The position numbers and the translations under genes are program-made. Shown one piece after another: positions 27,397 through 37,666 of a DNA stretch of 64,000 nt; the first letter of the stretch is position 1; the number at the start of each line of letters is the position of its first letter. The stretch is from Candidatus Nitrotoga sp. BS (GTDB lineage: Bacteria > Pseudomonadota > Gammaproteobacteria > Burkholderiales > Gallionellaceae). The stretch covers positions 1 to 64,000 of the forward strand of contig NZ_CAKMLL010000062.1 in NCBI RefSeq assembly GCF_927797785.1, given 5' to 3'. The notes beneath the pieces were generated by a model. It made no database searches. It had not been told where the DNA came from and saw nothing but the letters and a program-made list of their open reading frames with translations.

Positions 27397-27969
27397 TCAG
27401 GAATTAGATAATCGACTGATGCGTTGCTCCAGTCGCGCTACGTCGTCGCGCAGCTTGTCCGTCTGTTGGACGAAATCTGCAATATGAGTGGATTTAGCAA
27501 GCAACGGGGACTCTTCCGTCCAGTATTCTGCCAGCGCTTGCGACAGGTTAAATGCCGCATCCTGTACATGTTGCTGGCCAGACTTGGCATATAGCACGAT
27601 ACGTTCGGCAGCAATATCGCCAGTCACCCGGCTTAAGTCTTCTGCTGCATCCCAGTGCAGATGACGACTGAGATAAAAAATTTCGGTGAGTAGTGCGGTA
27701 TCGCCGCAACTTTCAATTTGCGCGGAAGCAGCTTCATCATGCAATACCAGACGCGGCAGCAATGAAGGCGGAATGACACAGCTTGCATCGGCACTTACAT
27801 CGGTTGAGGCAGCGCACAGCGTGCCATCATTTTGAATAGTATATGAAAAAATAAACGGCGCGATGGTGAACCGCGCCGTCTTGCCTGCATGGATTGCCAT
27901 CCGCTGCAACGCCCAGCCACTTTGGGTAAGCAAGTGGTTCAGTGCAGAAACGGTCGGCTGAAACAGCAT
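27397..27969 (-). CDS. ubiJ: Ubiquinone biosynthesis accessory factor UbiJ (SCP2 domain)
   Basis: A 190-residue protein with an SCP2-like lipid-binding domain over most of its length and a C-terminal helix (VQQTDKLRDDVARLEQRISRL) that looks coiled. UbiJ binds ubiquinone intermediates in the soluble Ubi complex. The sequence is divergent, so the call leans on position between ubiE and ubiB, as in E. coli, plus SCP2 features such as RFTIAPFIFSYTIQNDG. It begins 2 bp after the stop of the Tim44-like gene. Confidence 0.85.
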   Translation of the reverse strand: MLFQPTVSALNHLLTQSGWALQRMAIHAGKTARFTIAPFIFSYTIQNDGTLCAASTDVSADASCVIPPSLLPRLVLHDEAASAQIESCGDTALLTEIFYLSRHLHWDAAEDLSRVTGDIAAERIVLYAKSGQQHVQDAAFNLSQALAEYWTEESPLLAKSTHIADFVQQTDKLRDDVARLEQRISRLSNS

Positions 27970-27971
27970 GT

Positions 27972-28817
27972 TTAAGCTACTTGCTGGATTCCGGATAGTA
28001 ACCAGACTGCCTTTTCATCGCGTAAGTTTTTCTGCACATGCCACACTTCATCGAAGCTCTCCGACATGCCGTTATTTTCGCTCAATTGGCCGCTCATACG
28101 CACACTGGCAATGGCATAGTCGCCTTCATTGACCACCTCAATAATCTGAGTATCGATCGCCTGCACATCTGTTTTTTGGGGGGCATCACCACGTTCCTGT
28201 AACTGCAAGGAAATTTCAGCGAACATTTCCGGCGTAGTGTATTCACGAATGTCATTGAGATCCTTACGGTCATTTGCGGCCTGCAGGCGGATAAATGAAG
28301 TCTTGGCGCTACGCAGGAAAGCTGCAACCGGGAAGTCTGCCGGAATGTTATTACTGCTATTGGATAAAGGTGCATTGCTTGCTGCGCTACCGCCTGCAAA
28401 CGGCTGTTGTCTAGATTCTGGCTGGTAAGATGATGTGCCACTACTTACATACTGCATGGCGGGTTGCTGCGTCTGCGATTTGCGAAACCGGGAAATCAGG
28501 AACATCACCAAACCTACGGCCAGTAGCGCCATCAGAATGGCACCCATTACGCCACCTAAACCGCCTAGACCACCAGCGAACATAGCGCCCAAGCCTGCAC
28601 CTATTGCCAAACCAGCCAAGGGTCCAAGCCATTTATTACCTGCCGCAGGCGCTACCGGGGCAGGTGCGGCAGCGGGTGCCTTGGCCGCTTGCTGCGGACT
28701 CATGGTGCGTTGTTTACCAATGTTGCCGCCCCCGCCCATGCGCCTAGCCTCGGCGGTTACGGTAAGCATGGAGAAAATAGCCAGGGTAAAAGTCAAAAAC
28801 AATAGGAAACGTTTCAT
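27972..28817 (-). CDS. Tim44-like domain protein with signal peptide
   Basis: A 281-residue protein. A signal peptide (MKRFLLFLTFTLAIFSML) is followed by a low-complexity Ala/Pro linker, then a Gly-rich membrane segment (LAGLAIGAGLGAMFAGGLGG). The soluble Tim44-like domain covers residues ~165-280, including FLRSAKTSFIRLQAAND and the ending SFDEVWHVQKNL. The family is common between ubiE and ubiJ in betaproteobacteria; function is not established. I start it at 28817, where AAGG stands 6 bp upstream and a clean signal peptide follows; a longer frame begins at 28844. Confidence 0.83.
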   Translation of the reverse strand: MKRFLLFLTFTLAIFSMLTVTAEARRMGGGGNIGKQRTMSPQQAAKAPAAAPAPVAPAAGNKWLGPLAGLAIGAGLGAMFAGGLGGLGGVMGAILMALLAVGLVMFLISRFRKSQTQQPAMQYVSSGTSSYQPESRQQPFAGGSAASNAPLSNSSNNIPADFPVAAFLRSAKTSFIRLQAANDRKDLNDIREYTTPEMFAEISLQLQERGDAPQKTDVQAIDTQIIEVVNEGDYAIASVRMSGQLSENNGMSESFDEVWHVQKNLRDEKAVWLLSGIQQVA

Positions 28818-29038
28818 GGAATACCTTAATTTAATAGCTGACAAAAAAGGGAATAAAGTATAACACTACATTTTTAGTTCACGTGCAAAATGTAAAGTTG
28901 CATTTTGCAGACAAAATTTTCTATGTCCTTAAAATATTTGAATATTAAATCCGAGTTTCAACTTTGTCAGCTTGCATGAGGTAAGTTAAATATTGAACGT
29001 TTATGGAGTGCGTTGCAGAAATTTTTGAAACATTCATG

Positions 29039-29773
29039 TTAAATTTTATAACCCTTGTGCAACGCTACTATTCCAGCATTTAGGTTGAAATATTCAACAC
29101 GAGAGAGCCCGGCTTCTTCCATCATGCGCTTAAGCTCCTCTTGCGATGGATGCATGCGGATAGATTCTGCCAGGTAGCGGTAACTGCCTGCATCCTTGGC
29201 GATCAATTCACCCAATTTGGGCAGCAGTTTGAACGAGTAAGCATCATACATCGGCTCCAGCGGTTTCCATACCTTGGAAAACTCAAGCACCAGCAAACGA
29301 CCACCGGGCTTAAGTACTCGCTGCATTTCACGTAGCGCAACATCCTTGTGAGTCACATTGCGCAGGCCAAAAGCAATGCTGACACAGTTGAAATAATTAG
29401 AGGGAAATGGCAAATTCTCTGCATCACACTGTACAGCAGGCATAATTAGGCCATTATCAATCAAGCGGTCACGGCCGACACGCAACATAGCGTTGTTAAT
29501 GTCGGTGAGCAAAACTTGGCCGCTGTTGCCAACACGCTGGGCAAACTGACGTGAGAGATCGCCAGAGCCCCCCGCTACATCCAGTACTCGTTCCCCTTCT
29601 CGCACGCCGCTGATCTGGATGGCGAAGCGCTTCCATAGCCGATGTAGACCAACTGACATGAGGTCGTTCATAACATCATATTTGCTGGCGACGGATGTGA
29701 ATACCTTAGCTACGCGCTCGGCTTTTTCTGTTTCCGCGATAGTTGCGAAACCGAAATGAGTTGATTTGTTCAT
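29039..29773 (-). CDS. ubiE: Ubiquinone/menaquinone C-methyltransferase
   Basis: A 244-residue SAM-dependent class I methyltransferase of ubiquinone and menaquinone synthesis. The SAM-binding motif [16 protein letters not shown] lies near residue 65, with [22 protein letters not shown] near 130 and [16 protein letters not shown] near 157, all standard UbiE signatures. I place the start at 29773 ([12 protein letters not shown]), 1 bp after the DUF971 stop codon. This gives the usual length; the frame stays open to 29872 inside the upstream gene. Confidence 0.95.
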   Translation of the reverse strand: MNKSTHFGFATIAETEKAERVAKVFTSVASKYDVMNDLMSVGLHRLWKRFAIQISGVREGERVLDVAGGSGDLSRQFAQRVGNSGQVLLTDINNAMLRVGRDRLIDNGLIMPAVQCDAENLPFPSNYFNCVSIAFGLRNVTHKDVALREMQRVLKPGGRLLVLEFSKVWKPLEPMYDAYSFKLLPKLGELIAKDAGSYRYLAESIRMHPSQEELKRMMEEAGLSRVEYFNLNAGIVALHKGYKI

Positions 29774-29774
29774 T

Positions 29775-30170
29775 TTATTTTCCGGGTTTATCGAGTGCGT
29801 CGTCGGGAAGATGTGGAACACGGCTCTCTCCCGCTTCTGCCAATTTGCATAAATATTCGTGCCACAACGCATCCTGATACTTCCCTAACTCATGCAAGTA
29901 ATCCCAAGAATAAAGACCGGTATTGTGGCCATCATCGAAAGTCACTTTGATGGCGTAGCTACCTACGGGTTGGACGTCAATCACGCTCACATCTTGCTTG
30001 CCGATCTGCAGCACTTCCTGACTCGGGCCGTGCCCACGTACGGCGGCAGAAGGCGAATGCACGCGCAGAAATTCATAAGGCAAGCGGTAGCGTGAGCCGT
30101 CATCGAAGGCGATTTCCAGCAGCTTCGATTGCTGATGCAGGGTAATTTCTGTGGGGTTAAGCATGGTCAT
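29775..30170 (-). CDS. DUF971 protein (GBBH-like N-terminal domain)
   Basis: A 131-residue protein with the gamma-butyrobetaine hydroxylase N-terminal-like fold. It shows [25 protein letters not shown] and the [20 protein letters not shown] block, which are diagnostic for DUF971. Proteins of this type are usually encoded next to ubiE in beta- and gammaproteobacteria; their role is unclear. I choose MTMLNPTEI (30170) as the start; the frame is open to 30245 without a convincing signal. Its stop is 1 bp from the ubiE ATG, so the two are coupled. Confidence 0.85.
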   Translation of the reverse strand: MTMLNPTEITLHQQSKLLEIAFDDGSRYRLPYEFLRVHSPSAAVRGHGPSQEVLQIGKQDVSVIDVQPVGSYAIKVTFDDGHNTGLYSWDYLHELGKYQDALWHEYLCKLAEAGESRVPHLPDDALDKPGK

Positions 30171-30323
30171 TAAAATGGACGCACATATTTTGTTCGGCAG
30201 CGTAATCATAAAAAGGTGGGGCAGCAATAGAACGTCGTGTTCCATGCCGCCTTGGTTTTTCTAGCACAAATTTTGCGTAGAAATTTTTTCTGTTTGAAAC
30301 TTGGCGAGCTAAACAGGCGGCAT

Positions 30324-30893
30324 TTAATCGAGGTATTCAAATACCTTTACGACACGCTCCACGCCGCGCGAGTTGCTGGCGATCTCTGCGGCTGCTTCTG
30401 CTTCCTTGTGATAGACCAGACCCATCAAGAATACTGAGCTGTTTTCAGTAATGACTTTGACATGCTCAGGCTGAAATCCTTGGCGGTTATTGAGGAAACG
30501 CAGCTTAATATTGCTAGTAATTATGCCGTCATTACTACGCCAGGATAAACTAGTCAGAGTGGATACCTGCAGTTCGTTATTAACCGTTTTTACATTCATC
30601 AAGCTTGAAACTGTTTTTTCAACATCAGCTTTAATTGTTTCGTTAGGTACTTGGCCAGTAATGAGCACACGGCGATTGAAACTAGTGACATTCACATAAA
30701 CGGTGTCTTTATATTGGGCATTGATTTGATGGAGTGCCTTGTTTTCGATGTTTTGATCTTCAAGAATAATGCCGGCAGTACGGCGATCTGATGATACTAG
30801 CGCACCCGCGCCGACACCCGCAGCGATTATCGGAAAGCATCCTTGCATCGCACCTAGCAAGATAGCCAGTAATAGGTAATTTAAATAACGCAT
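30324..30893 (-). CDS. dolP: BON-domain lipoprotein (DolP/YraP-like)
   Basis: A 189-residue outer-membrane-type lipoprotein with a hydrophobic signal ending at Cys19 (LLAILLGAMQGC; the lipobox is imperfect). Two BON domains follow (from ~45 and ~120), with VNVTSFNRRVLITGQVPNE and SSVFLMGLVYHKEAEAA. DolP binds anionic phospholipid and supports envelope integrity and the BAM complex. Linkage with yraN and rsmI is as in E. coli, where yraL (rsmI), yraN and yraP sit together. Confidence 0.88.
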   Translation of the reverse strand: MRYLNYLLLAILLGAMQGCFPIIAAGVGAGALVSSDRRTAGIILEDQNIENKALHQINAQYKDTVYVNVTSFNRRVLITGQVPNETIKADVEKTVSSLMNVKTVNNELQVSTLTSLSWRSNDGIITSNIKLRFLNNRQGFQPEHVKVITENSSVFLMGLVYHKEAEAAAEIASNSRGVERVVKVFEYLD

Positions 30894-30995
30894 GTTCCCC
30901 TCTCACTAATATGTCGTCTAAGTGCTGACAGACTCTGCTGATCTAAGTCCATTGTGCCAAAAATCTGCTGCGATACATTTGAATGTTACCCGAAA

Positions 30996-31340
30996 TCAGG
31001 CGGTAAAAGCATTCTTGATCCATTCCACTTGAGCGCTATCCAGCGTATTAAGCAACAGCGCATCAAAACGGCAAGGTGGAGTACGGCTCAGTGTGGCGAG
31101 GTAATGCTGAGCGGTGCGTATCAGTCGAGCCTGCTTGGTCGCATTAATGCTGGCCGCAGCTCCCCCGAAATCACCACGACTACGCAAACGTACCTCGGCA
31201 AATACCAGTGTGTCGCCATCTTGCAGAATCAGGTCAATTTCGCCATAACGGCAGCTATAGTTTCGTTGCAGCAACTTGAGGCCATGTCGTTGCAGAAACT
31301 CTGCCGCCAATTGCTCGGCCAGAACTCCCCGTGTACTCAT
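30996..31340 (-). CDS. yraN: YraN family (UPF0102) endonuclease-like protein
   Basis: A 114-residue restriction-endonuclease-fold protein. It has GVLAEQLAAEFLQRHGLKLLQRNYSCRYGEIDLI at the N-terminus and LVFAEVRLRS near residue 50. The E-I-D and E-V-R pattern is the PD-(D/E)xK-like core of UPF0102. Function is unproven; a role linked to DNA or RNA processing is suspected from the fold. The ATG overlaps the TGA of an upstream small lipoprotein frame by 4 bp. Confidence 0.88.
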   Translation of the reverse strand: MSTRGVLAEQLAAEFLQRHGLKLLQRNYSCRYGEIDLILQDGDTLVFAEVRLRSRGDFGGAAASINATKQARLIRTAQHYLATLSRTPPCRFDALLLNTLDSAQVEWIKNAFTA

Positions 31341-31546
31341 ACTCGCTGCGGTACTGATCTCTGTGCATACAAATCTCTGTGCATACGAAACGTATTGACC
31401 GCGAGCGCATAAAAACGTTCCATTTCAGGGTGTAATGGTGGGTTTGCATGCAGGCAATCATCCATGTCAAGTTTCAAATAAGGGACGACCGAACCTTTGA
31501 GAGTGGCACAGCCTCCCACGCTCACGTATAGTACGACGGCTAACAA
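31337..31546 (-). CDS. Possible small lipoprotein coupled to yraN
   Basis: A frame of about 69 codons that would start at TTG 31546. It encodes a short hydrophobic signal with a good lipobox (VSVGGC), then a polar tail with VPYLKLDMDDCLHANPP and HPEMERFYALAVNTFRMHRDL. Its TGA overlaps the yraN ATG (ATGA). Against it: no ATG or ribosome binding site is obvious, and I do not recognise the family. The frame stays open to 31702, but the part beyond 31569 would run antisense into rsmI. Confidence 0.4.
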   Translation of the reverse strand: MLAVVLYVSVGGCATLKGSVVPYLKLDMDDCLHANPPLHPEMERFYALAVNTFRMHRDLYAQRSVPQRV

Positions 31547-31568
31547 GCAACAAGTAAAAGGAAGTGCA

Positions 31569-32435
31569 GTGCATAGTGGCCAAAAACAAAAATTAGAATG
31601 TGCATTATATGTGGTTGCCACCCCAATTGGGAATTTGCGAGATATCAGTTTGCGCGCATTGGATGTGCTGATATCGGCCGATTTCATTGCTGCTGAAGAC
31701 ACGCGTAATACTGCAAATCTGCTGATGCATTACTCCATAGCGGCAAATAAGTTAATGGCATTGCACCAACACAATGAACGGGGGGCGGCAGAAAAAGTGA
31801 TCTCGCTGCTGGCCAGAGGTCAGTCAGTTACCTTGGTATCCGATGCCGGCACGCCGGCGATAAGCGACCCCGGTGCGATATTAGTGGCAGAAGTGCGCGC
31901 CGCCGGTTATCGCGTGATCCCCATCCCTGGAGCGAACGCCGCATTAGCAGCCCTGTCTGCCGCCGGCCTGGCTGAACCGCACTTCCTGTTTTATGGGTTC
32001 CTGCCTAACAAATCAGCTGCACGTTGCCGCGCGTTACAAGAGCTGATCGCCTTACCTTATACCTTGATATTTTATGAAGCTCCGCATCGCATTTTGGAAT
32101 GCGTGACTGACCTGCAAGGCATTTTCGGCGGTGATCGGGAAATTGTATTTGCGCGCGAAATAACCAAACTTTTCGAAAGTATTCAACGATGTTCCCTCGC
32201 CGAGGCACTGGTTTGGCTGAATGGTGATACCAACCGTCAACGGGGTGAGTTCGTATTACTGGTTTCCGGCGCGGTAGCGCGACAGGAAGGGTTGGATGCA
32301 GACGTTGAACATGTATTGGCGGCGCTGTTGCACGAATTACCGCTTAAGCAGGCGGTACAGCTCGCTGTGCGTATTACTGGGGCAGGACGTAACGAACTAT
32401 ATCAACGCGCACTTTCACTCAAGTCCTCAGCTTAA
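31569..32435 (+). CDS. rsmI: 16S rRNA (cytidine1402-2'-O)-methyltransferase
   Basis: A 288-residue tetrapyrrole-methylase-fold RNA methyltransferase acting on C1402 of 16S rRNA. Conserved blocks are LYVVATPIGNLRDISLRAL, AAEDTRNTANLLMHY, VSDAGTPAISDPG (SAM binding) and PIPGANAALAALSAAGL, all at expected spacing. I start at the GTG 31569 because AAGGAAG lies about 6 bp upstream and the length then matches the family (about 286). The frame is open to an ATG at 31497 that has no such signal. Confidence 0.93.
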   Translation: MHSGQKQKLECALYVVATPIGNLRDISLRALDVLISADFIAAEDTRNTANLLMHYSIAANKLMALHQHNERGAAEKVISLLARGQSVTLVSDAGTPAISDPGAILVAEVRAAGYRVIPIPGANAALAALSAAGLAEPHFLFYGFLPNKSAARCRALQELIALPYTLIFYEAPHRILECVTDLQGIFGGDREIVFAREITKLFESIQRCSLAEALVWLNGDTNRQRGEFVLLVSGAVARQEGLDADVEHVLAALLHELPLKQAVQLAVRITGAGRNELYQRALSLKSSA

Positions 32436-32479
32436 TCCAGGACTCAGTATCATTTTGACAATCGGATAAAATATCTGCC

Positions 32480-33511
32480 ATGGAACTAAAACTAACCCGA
32501 CCCGACGACTGGCACCTGCATTTGCGCGATGGGTCGTTAATGCACGCCGTGCTACCTGACACCGCACGCCAATTCGCCCGCGCCATCGTCATGCCCAACC
32601 TTCGCCCACCGATTACAACCACCGAACAGGCGCAGACCTACCGCGCGCGTATCCTCGCCGCGTTACCTATAGGTTCGCATTTCGAACCGCTGATGACTTT
32701 ATATCTAACCGACAACACTACTGCGCAAGAAATTCGGTCAGCAAAGCAAAGCGGCATAGTGCATGCAGTTAAATATTATCCTGCAGGCGCCACCACCAAC
32801 TCCGATTCGGGCGTCACTGACATTCGTAAGACCTATCCCGCTCTGGAAGAAATGCAGCATTGTGGAATGCCGTTGCTTATGCATGGTGAAGTAACAGATA
32901 CAGCGGTAGATATGTTCGACCGCGAGGCAGTATTCATAGCCCGCGTGCTGCAACCACTGCTGCACGACCTACCCGATTTGCGCGTAGTTTTCGAACATAT
33001 CAGCACGATAGACGCCGCGCAGTTTGTGAAGAACGCGCCAGAAAATGTCGCCGCCACGATCACCGCGCACCATCTGCTATACAATCGCAATGCCATGCTC
33101 AGCGGCGGTATCCATCCGCACTATTACTGCCTGCCCGTGTTGAAGCGCGAAACACATCGTGAAGCATTGCTTTCAGCGGCTACCAGTGGTAACAAAAAAT
33201 TCTTCCTCGGCACCGACAGTGCCCCCCATGCACAACATACCAAAGAGTCTGCTTGCGGCTGCGCCGGCATTTACACCGCCCACACCGCCATCGAGCTATA
33301 TGCAGAAGTTTTCGAGCAGGTTGGGGCGCTAGATAAGTTAGAAGGTTTTGCCAGTTTTTATGGCGCTGATTTTTATCGTCTGCCGCGTAACGCTCAAAGC
33401 ATTACCTTGCGTAAGCAGGAATGGCAAGTGCCTGCGACAGTTGGGTTTGGAGAGCATCAATTAGTGCCATTGAGAGCAAGTGAAATGGTGAAGTGGAAGC
33501 TGGTAGAGTGA
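32480..33511 (+). CDS. pyrC: Dihydroorotase (class II, PyrC type)
   Basis: A 343-residue zinc amidohydrolase of pyrimidine synthesis. The metal ligands HLHLRDG (residues ~13-19), the carboxylated lysine in [16 protein letters not shown] (~95), HGE near 137, and the final Asp in [15 protein letters not shown] (~250) are present. Length matches E. coli PyrC (348). It starts 44 bp after rsmI on the same strand. Confidence 0.95.
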   Translation: MELKLTRPDDWHLHLRDGSLMHAVLPDTARQFARAIVMPNLRPPITTTEQAQTYRARILAALPIGSHFEPLMTLYLTDNTTAQEIRSAKQSGIVHAVKYYPAGATTNSDSGVTDIRKTYPALEEMQHCGMPLLMHGEVTDTAVDMFDREAVFIARVLQPLLHDLPDLRVVFEHISTIDAAQFVKNAPENVAATITAHHLLYNRNAMLSGGIHPHYYCLPVLKRETHREALLSAATSGNKKFFLGTDSAPHAQHTKESACGCAGIYTAHTAIELYAEVFEQVGALDKLEGFASFYGADFYRLPRNAQSITLRKQEWQVPATVGFGEHQLVPLRASEMVKWKLVE

Positions 33512-33576
33512 AATTGTGAGCTAACAACCTGCAAGCAGTGGTACTCTATTTCAGGTTAAGGCGTCCTGTTTGAAAA

Positions 33577-34359
33577 TCAAACTGCCACTCTTTCTTCAAA
33601 AAATCCGCTTTTAATCAACTCTATTGTTAACGCCTTGTAATCCGCTGCACCGGGACTGTGCGGAGCGTAAGTAAAGACATCTTTACCATGCATTGGGCTC
33701 GTGGCAAGCGCAACGTTTTCACTAATGCGCGTATTGCATACCAATGAACCATAACGATCCCGAAGTTTGTCGAAAATTTCATACGAAAGCTTACGCCGCG
33801 CATCGAAGCGGGTCACCACAATGCGACGCTCGAATATACGTTTGAGTTTGACCTCAAGCACATTAAGTGCTGAATCCAGGAGATGTACGCCGTGTAGCGA
33901 AAGAAAGTCCGCCGAAACCGGAATCAACACTCGATCAGATGCGAGCAGCGCGTTAAGCGTTAGCACGCCTAACATAGGGCAACAATCAATCAGGATAGGC
34001 GCGCCAGTGAGTGCCAAATCTTCACTCAAGCCTTTTTTTAACATGGTTGCAGCCTTGGGATTGCTACCATAAAGCACGTCGATCTTGGATAACTCGAGCG
34101 AAGAAGAAATGATCTGCCAGCCAGCTGGTGTATCGCGCAGAAGGTTGGCAAGCGGGGTATTCAACCTAAAAAAAGCAGCCATGCCGGCATCAGCTAAAGT
34201 GACATCCTTCAGCCCACATGCCAAGCTTAAATGTCCTTGGGGGTCAAGATCAAGAACGATGGGATTCCGCTGCCCCCTGGCCAGCGCAGCGGCAAGATTG
34301 AGGCAGGTGGTGGTTTTGCCCACCCCGCCCTTTTGATTGAATACAGCGATAACCGCCAT
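33577..34359 (-). CDS. ParA/MinD-type ATPase
   Basis: A 260-residue deviant Walker A ATPase. VFNQKGGVGKTTTCLNLA (residues ~5-22) is the ParA Walker A, DLDPQGHLS the A' region, and PILIDCCPMLGVLTLNAL the Walker B. No ParB or centromere-like repeats lie nearby, so it is an orphan, perhaps positioning a cytoplasmic cargo. The start MAVIAVF at 34359 has GGAG upstream and gives a normal N-terminus; the frame extends to 34398. It lies convergent to pyrC and just downstream of glmS. Confidence 0.85.
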   Translation of the reverse strand: MAVIAVFNQKGGVGKTTTCLNLAAALARGQRNPIVLDLDPQGHLSLACGLKDVTLADAGMAAFFRLNTPLANLLRDTPAGWQIISSSLELSKIDVLYGSNPKAATMLKKGLSEDLALTGAPILIDCCPMLGVLTLNALLASDRVLIPVSADFLSLHGVHLLDSALNVLEVKLKRIFERRIVVTRFDARRKLSYEIFDKLRDRYGSLVCNTRISENVALATSPMHGKDVFTYAPHSPGAADYKALTIELIKSGFFEERVAV

Positions 34360-34416
34360 TCTGGAAAAACTCCATGGTAATGGGCAGATGCGAAACAAGC
34401 ATAACGAGCTGCCCTA

Positions 34417-36243
34417 TCACTCTACCGTGACAGATTTGGCCAGATTGCGCGGCTTGTCGACATCAGTTCCCTTTTGCAATGCCACGTAATATGCCAGCAG
34501 TTGCAATGCAATGGTGTGCAGAATAGGGCTTAAATATCCGGCGTGCTCGGGCATTTGCATTAGATGTACGCCCTCGCCCGAATGAAAACGCGTGTCCGCA
34601 TCGGCGAATACATACAATTCGCCACCTCGTGCGCGCACCTCTTGCAGGTTGGATTTGAGTTTTTCCAGCAATGCGTCGTTAGTGGCAACGGCGATAACCG
34701 GCATGTCCTTGTCCACCAAGGCTAGTGGTCCGTGCTTTAATTCACCAGCGGGGTAGGCTTCGGCGTGAATGTAAGATATTTCTTTAAGCTTAAGCGCGCC
34801 TTCCAGTGCGATGGGATAGTGTAGCCCGCGCCCGAGGAACAGAGCATGATGCTTGCTGGCAAAACGCTCGGCCATCAGCGCAATATCAGGCTCGAGTGTC
34901 AATACCAATTGAACCGCGCTGGGCAAATGGCGCAACGCTTGCAAGTGGTACTGTTCTTTTTCTACACTCAATTTGCCACGCAACTTGGCGAAAACCAGAG
35001 TAAGCAGGAACAAAGCCGCTAATTGTGTGGTAAATGCCTTGGTTGAGGCGACCCCAATTTCCGGTCCAGCGCGCGTCAAAAAATGTAGCTTTGAGAGTCT
35101 AACCAGCGCGCTTTCCGGCACATTGCAGATAGAAAGCGTATGTGGGTGCCCTAATGTTATAGCGTGGTTGAGTGCAGCCAGAGTATCGGCGGTTTCACCT
35201 GATTGAGAAATGGTAACTACTAGCGCTTTGGGATTGGGCACGCTCACACGGTAGCGATATTCGCTGGCGATTTCCACGACACATGGAATGCCGGCGATTT
35301 CTTCGAGCCAGTAGCGTGCCACTAGCCCCGCATGGTGACTAGTACCACAGGCGAGAATGAGGATGCTTTCAACTTGTGCGAATGCAGCTGCGGCCTCGGC
35401 ACCGAAAATGCCGGGTATCAGCGACTGGCTGTTACATACACCTTCCAACGTATCCGCAAGCGCTTGCGGCTGCTCGTGAATTTCTTTCTGCATGTAGTGA
35501 CGATATTCGCCCAGCTCCATGCTTGCGCTAGACAGTTTACTGACGTGCATCAGACGCTCCACAGATTGTCCCTTGGCATCGAAAATCCGGTAACCTTTCA
35601 AGCTGACTTCTGCCACATCGCCTTCTTCCAGATACACCACATTATTTGTCACCGGCAACAGCGCTGATACATCCGATGCGACGAAATGCTCCTCAATTCC
35701 CACACCCAACAACAACGGGCTACCCTTGCGCGCACAAATAAGCTGGTTTGGATTGTCTGCTGCCACCACGCCAATGGCGTAAGCGCCCACCAATTCGGCA
35801 AGCGCCGCCTGAGTTGCAATCAACAAGCTATTACCGCGCGCATAGTGATGGTTAATAAGATGAGCAATAACTTCGCTGTCAGTGTCGGACGTGAATACGG
35901 CACCTTGCGCAGCCAAGCGTGTACGTAGTGCTTCATAGTTTTCGATTATGCCATTGTGTACCACGGCAATGAGATTGCTACTCAAGTGCGGGTGCGCGTT
36001 ACGCTCACTGGGCACACCGTGAGTAGCCCAGCGTGTATGTGCAATACCGATAAAACCGCTGGTAGCCGTGCTTTGCGTGGATAACTCCGCAACTCGTCCG
36101 ATACTGCGAATGCGTTGCAACGCATTGTCCTCAACGACCACCAATCCAGCCGAGTCATAACCCCGATATTCCAAGCGCTGCAGGCCTTGCAGAAGAATAG
36201 GGACGACATTACGTTGCGCTATTGCACCAATTATTCCGCACAT
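34417..36243 (-). CDS. glmS: Glutamine-fructose-6-phosphate aminotransferase (isomerizing)
   Basis: A 608-residue enzyme making glucosamine-6-phosphate for peptidoglycan and lipopolysaccharide. After Met removal Cys1 of [10 protein letters not shown] is the glutaminase nucleophile, so the start is 36243 and not the upstream end of the frame. The N-terminal Ntn glutaminase domain has HTRWATHG. Two SIS domains follow, with [14 protein letters not shown] and [15 protein letters not shown], and the C-terminal [13 protein letters not shown] closes the isomerase site. Full length. No glmS ribozyme-like leader is recognised. Confidence 0.97.
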   Translation of the reverse strand: MCGIIGAIAQRNVVPILLQGLQRLEYRGYDSAGLVVVEDNALQRIRSIGRVAELSTQSTATSGFIGIAHTRWATHGVPSERNAHPHLSSNLIAVVHNGIIENYEALRTRLAAQGAVFTSDTDSEVIAHLINHHYARGNSLLIATQAALAELVGAYAIGVVAADNPNQLICARKGSPLLLGVGIEEHFVASDVSALLPVTNNVVYLEEGDVAEVSLKGYRIFDAKGQSVERLMHVSKLSSASMELGEYRHYMQKEIHEQPQALADTLEGVCNSQSLIPGIFGAEAAAAFAQVESILILACGTSHHAGLVARYWLEEIAGIPCVVEIASEYRYRVSVPNPKALVVTISQSGETADTLAALNHAITLGHPHTLSICNVPESALVRLSKLHFLTRAGPEIGVASTKAFTTQLAALFLLTLVFAKLRGKLSVEKEQYHLQALRHLPSAVQLVLTLEPDIALMAERFASKHHALFLGRGLHYPIALEGALKLKEISYIHAEAYPAGELKHGPLALVDKDMPVIAVATNDALLEKLKSNLQEVRARGGELYVFADADTRFHSGEGVHLMQMPEHAGYLSPILHTIALQLLAYYVALQKGTDVDKPRNLAKSVTVE

Positions 36244-36729
36244 GATTAATTCCGTATGTATTACAAAAACTAATTGTAGCAAGAATGAGACTTGTGCCGT
36301 AAGGTCGAATATTTTTAAAACGTAACTCATTGATGATAGCGCACGTCTTGAACCGTGCAATCTTCGGGTGGCTTTTCAAGTAGCTCCCATATCTTTAATC
36401 TTTGCTGCGTTCATTTTGACATCAGATAGTTTTGTTCAATTGAGCACTTACCGTTAAAATCGGGACTTGAAATTTGCTCCCTTTTGTTTTCGTCTGATGA
36501 GCTGTTGGCGATCACAAAAAACTAAATCTAGGCAATGAAAAGCAGTTGCTTTACTATCTGCAATTTCCGCTTATTGCTGTAAGCCTTTATTCATGGTTGA
36601 AAGTGCGCTGTCTGAAACCGGATTGTCGTGAAGATCCACAATGTACGCGACCAGCAAGTTGTTTGATCTAGAGTTGCGGTAGCAGCATTTGAACAATTAT
36701 TATTAAATATTAATCCATTAGGAGGCGAC
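36244..36729. other. Intergenic region between glmS and the HDOD gene
   Basis: About 485 bp between divergent genes, holding both promoters. No coding frame has support. GGAGG at 36721-36725 is the ribosome binding site of the HDOD gene. Confidence 0.5.
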
Positions 36730-37605
36730 ATGAGTGCCAGCAGTTCACCAGTTAATCTGAAAGACGCTATACAACGCCTGGACACGCTGCCAACTATGCC
36801 AGCTATCGCTCAGAAGATTCTCGCCCTTGATCTTGAAAGCGACGAGGGTGAACGGACAATGCTCAAACTAGTTGAAAAAGACCCACAGATCGCTGCGAAG
36901 CTTATCGGCTTGGCAAACACGCCTTTATTCGGTGCCTCCAGACGTGTCTCCTCTGTTACAGACGCTTCGATGTTACTTGGCATTACACGCGTCAAAGCTG
37001 TCACCTTGGGTATTGCGGTGATGTCATCAATGATAAAGGAACCTGTGGGTAAGCTGGATGCTCAAGGTCTCTGGTTACACAGCTTGGCTATTTCTTTGGC
37101 TGTGAGAATCATTTCACAAGCTATGCCGCGCAACACACGCCCTCTCGACGACGAAATATTTTTGGCGGGACTGCTGCATGATATCGGCTATATGGTGCTG
37201 AATTATCTCGACCAGAAACGTAGTGATGAATTACAGACCCAATTTATTTCTCAACCGGATCGACCTTCCGCTGAAATCGAAGCCGAACTGCTGGAAATGA
37301 ACCACTGTGAACTGGGTGCCGAGCTAGCCCGCTTTTGGAATCTACCGGAAAGCATCATTGCAGTGTTGCGCTACCACCATGACCCTGACAATGAGCTTGC
37401 GGCTATTGGCCAACCGTTGGTCAGCATGGTTAACATCGCGGAAAAAGTGCTAGTCGCCTTCGGCATTCCAGAGCATGGGCCAACCGAAATCAGTCCTGGA
37501 GAGTGGCAAGCTTTGGGCATTGATCCGTCAAAGGCAGATGACTTGATAACGCAGATTAACAAGCAGGCGGAAGAAGCGCGGCAGGCAGCAGCTAATTTAT
37601 CCTAA
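36730..37605 (+). CDS. HDOD domain signalling protein
   Basis: A 291-residue protein that is almost entirely an HDOD domain, a catalytically altered HD-like fold. LDTLPTMPAIAQKIL near the start, GASRRVSSVTDASMLLGITRVKAV, FLAGLLHDIGYMVLNYL and VLRYHHDP are typical. HDOD proteins act in signalling and cell-cycle or motility control; there is no fused receiver or GGDEF domain here. A very good GGAGG stands 5 bp before the ATG. Convergent with the Mrp-like operon. Confidence 0.88.
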   Translation: MSASSSPVNLKDAIQRLDTLPTMPAIAQKILALDLESDEGERTMLKLVEKDPQIAAKLIGLANTPLFGASRRVSSVTDASMLLGITRVKAVTLGIAVMSSMIKEPVGKLDAQGLWLHSLAISLAVRIISQAMPRNTRPLDDEIFLAGLLHDIGYMVLNYLDQKRSDELQTQFISQPDRPSAEIEAELLEMNHCELGAELARFWNLPESIIAVLRYHHDPDNELAAIGQPLVSMVNIAEKVLVAFGIPEHGPTEISPGEWQALGIDPSKADDLITQINKQAEEARQAAANLS

Positions 37606-37666
37606 ATTCAAATATTCAATCTCCGTTATTTGTATTCTTTGAATCGAAATATTGTCGGTGTTGCTA

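Noticed and set aside
30931-30946. 16-bp match to bases 45-60 (GACTCTRCTGATCTAA)
   Set aside because: Too short and isolated to claim a repeat family.
33577-34359. Chromosome or plasmid partition locus
   Set aside because: The ParA-like gene has no ParB partner and no parS-like repeats nearby, so a partition system cannot be claimed.
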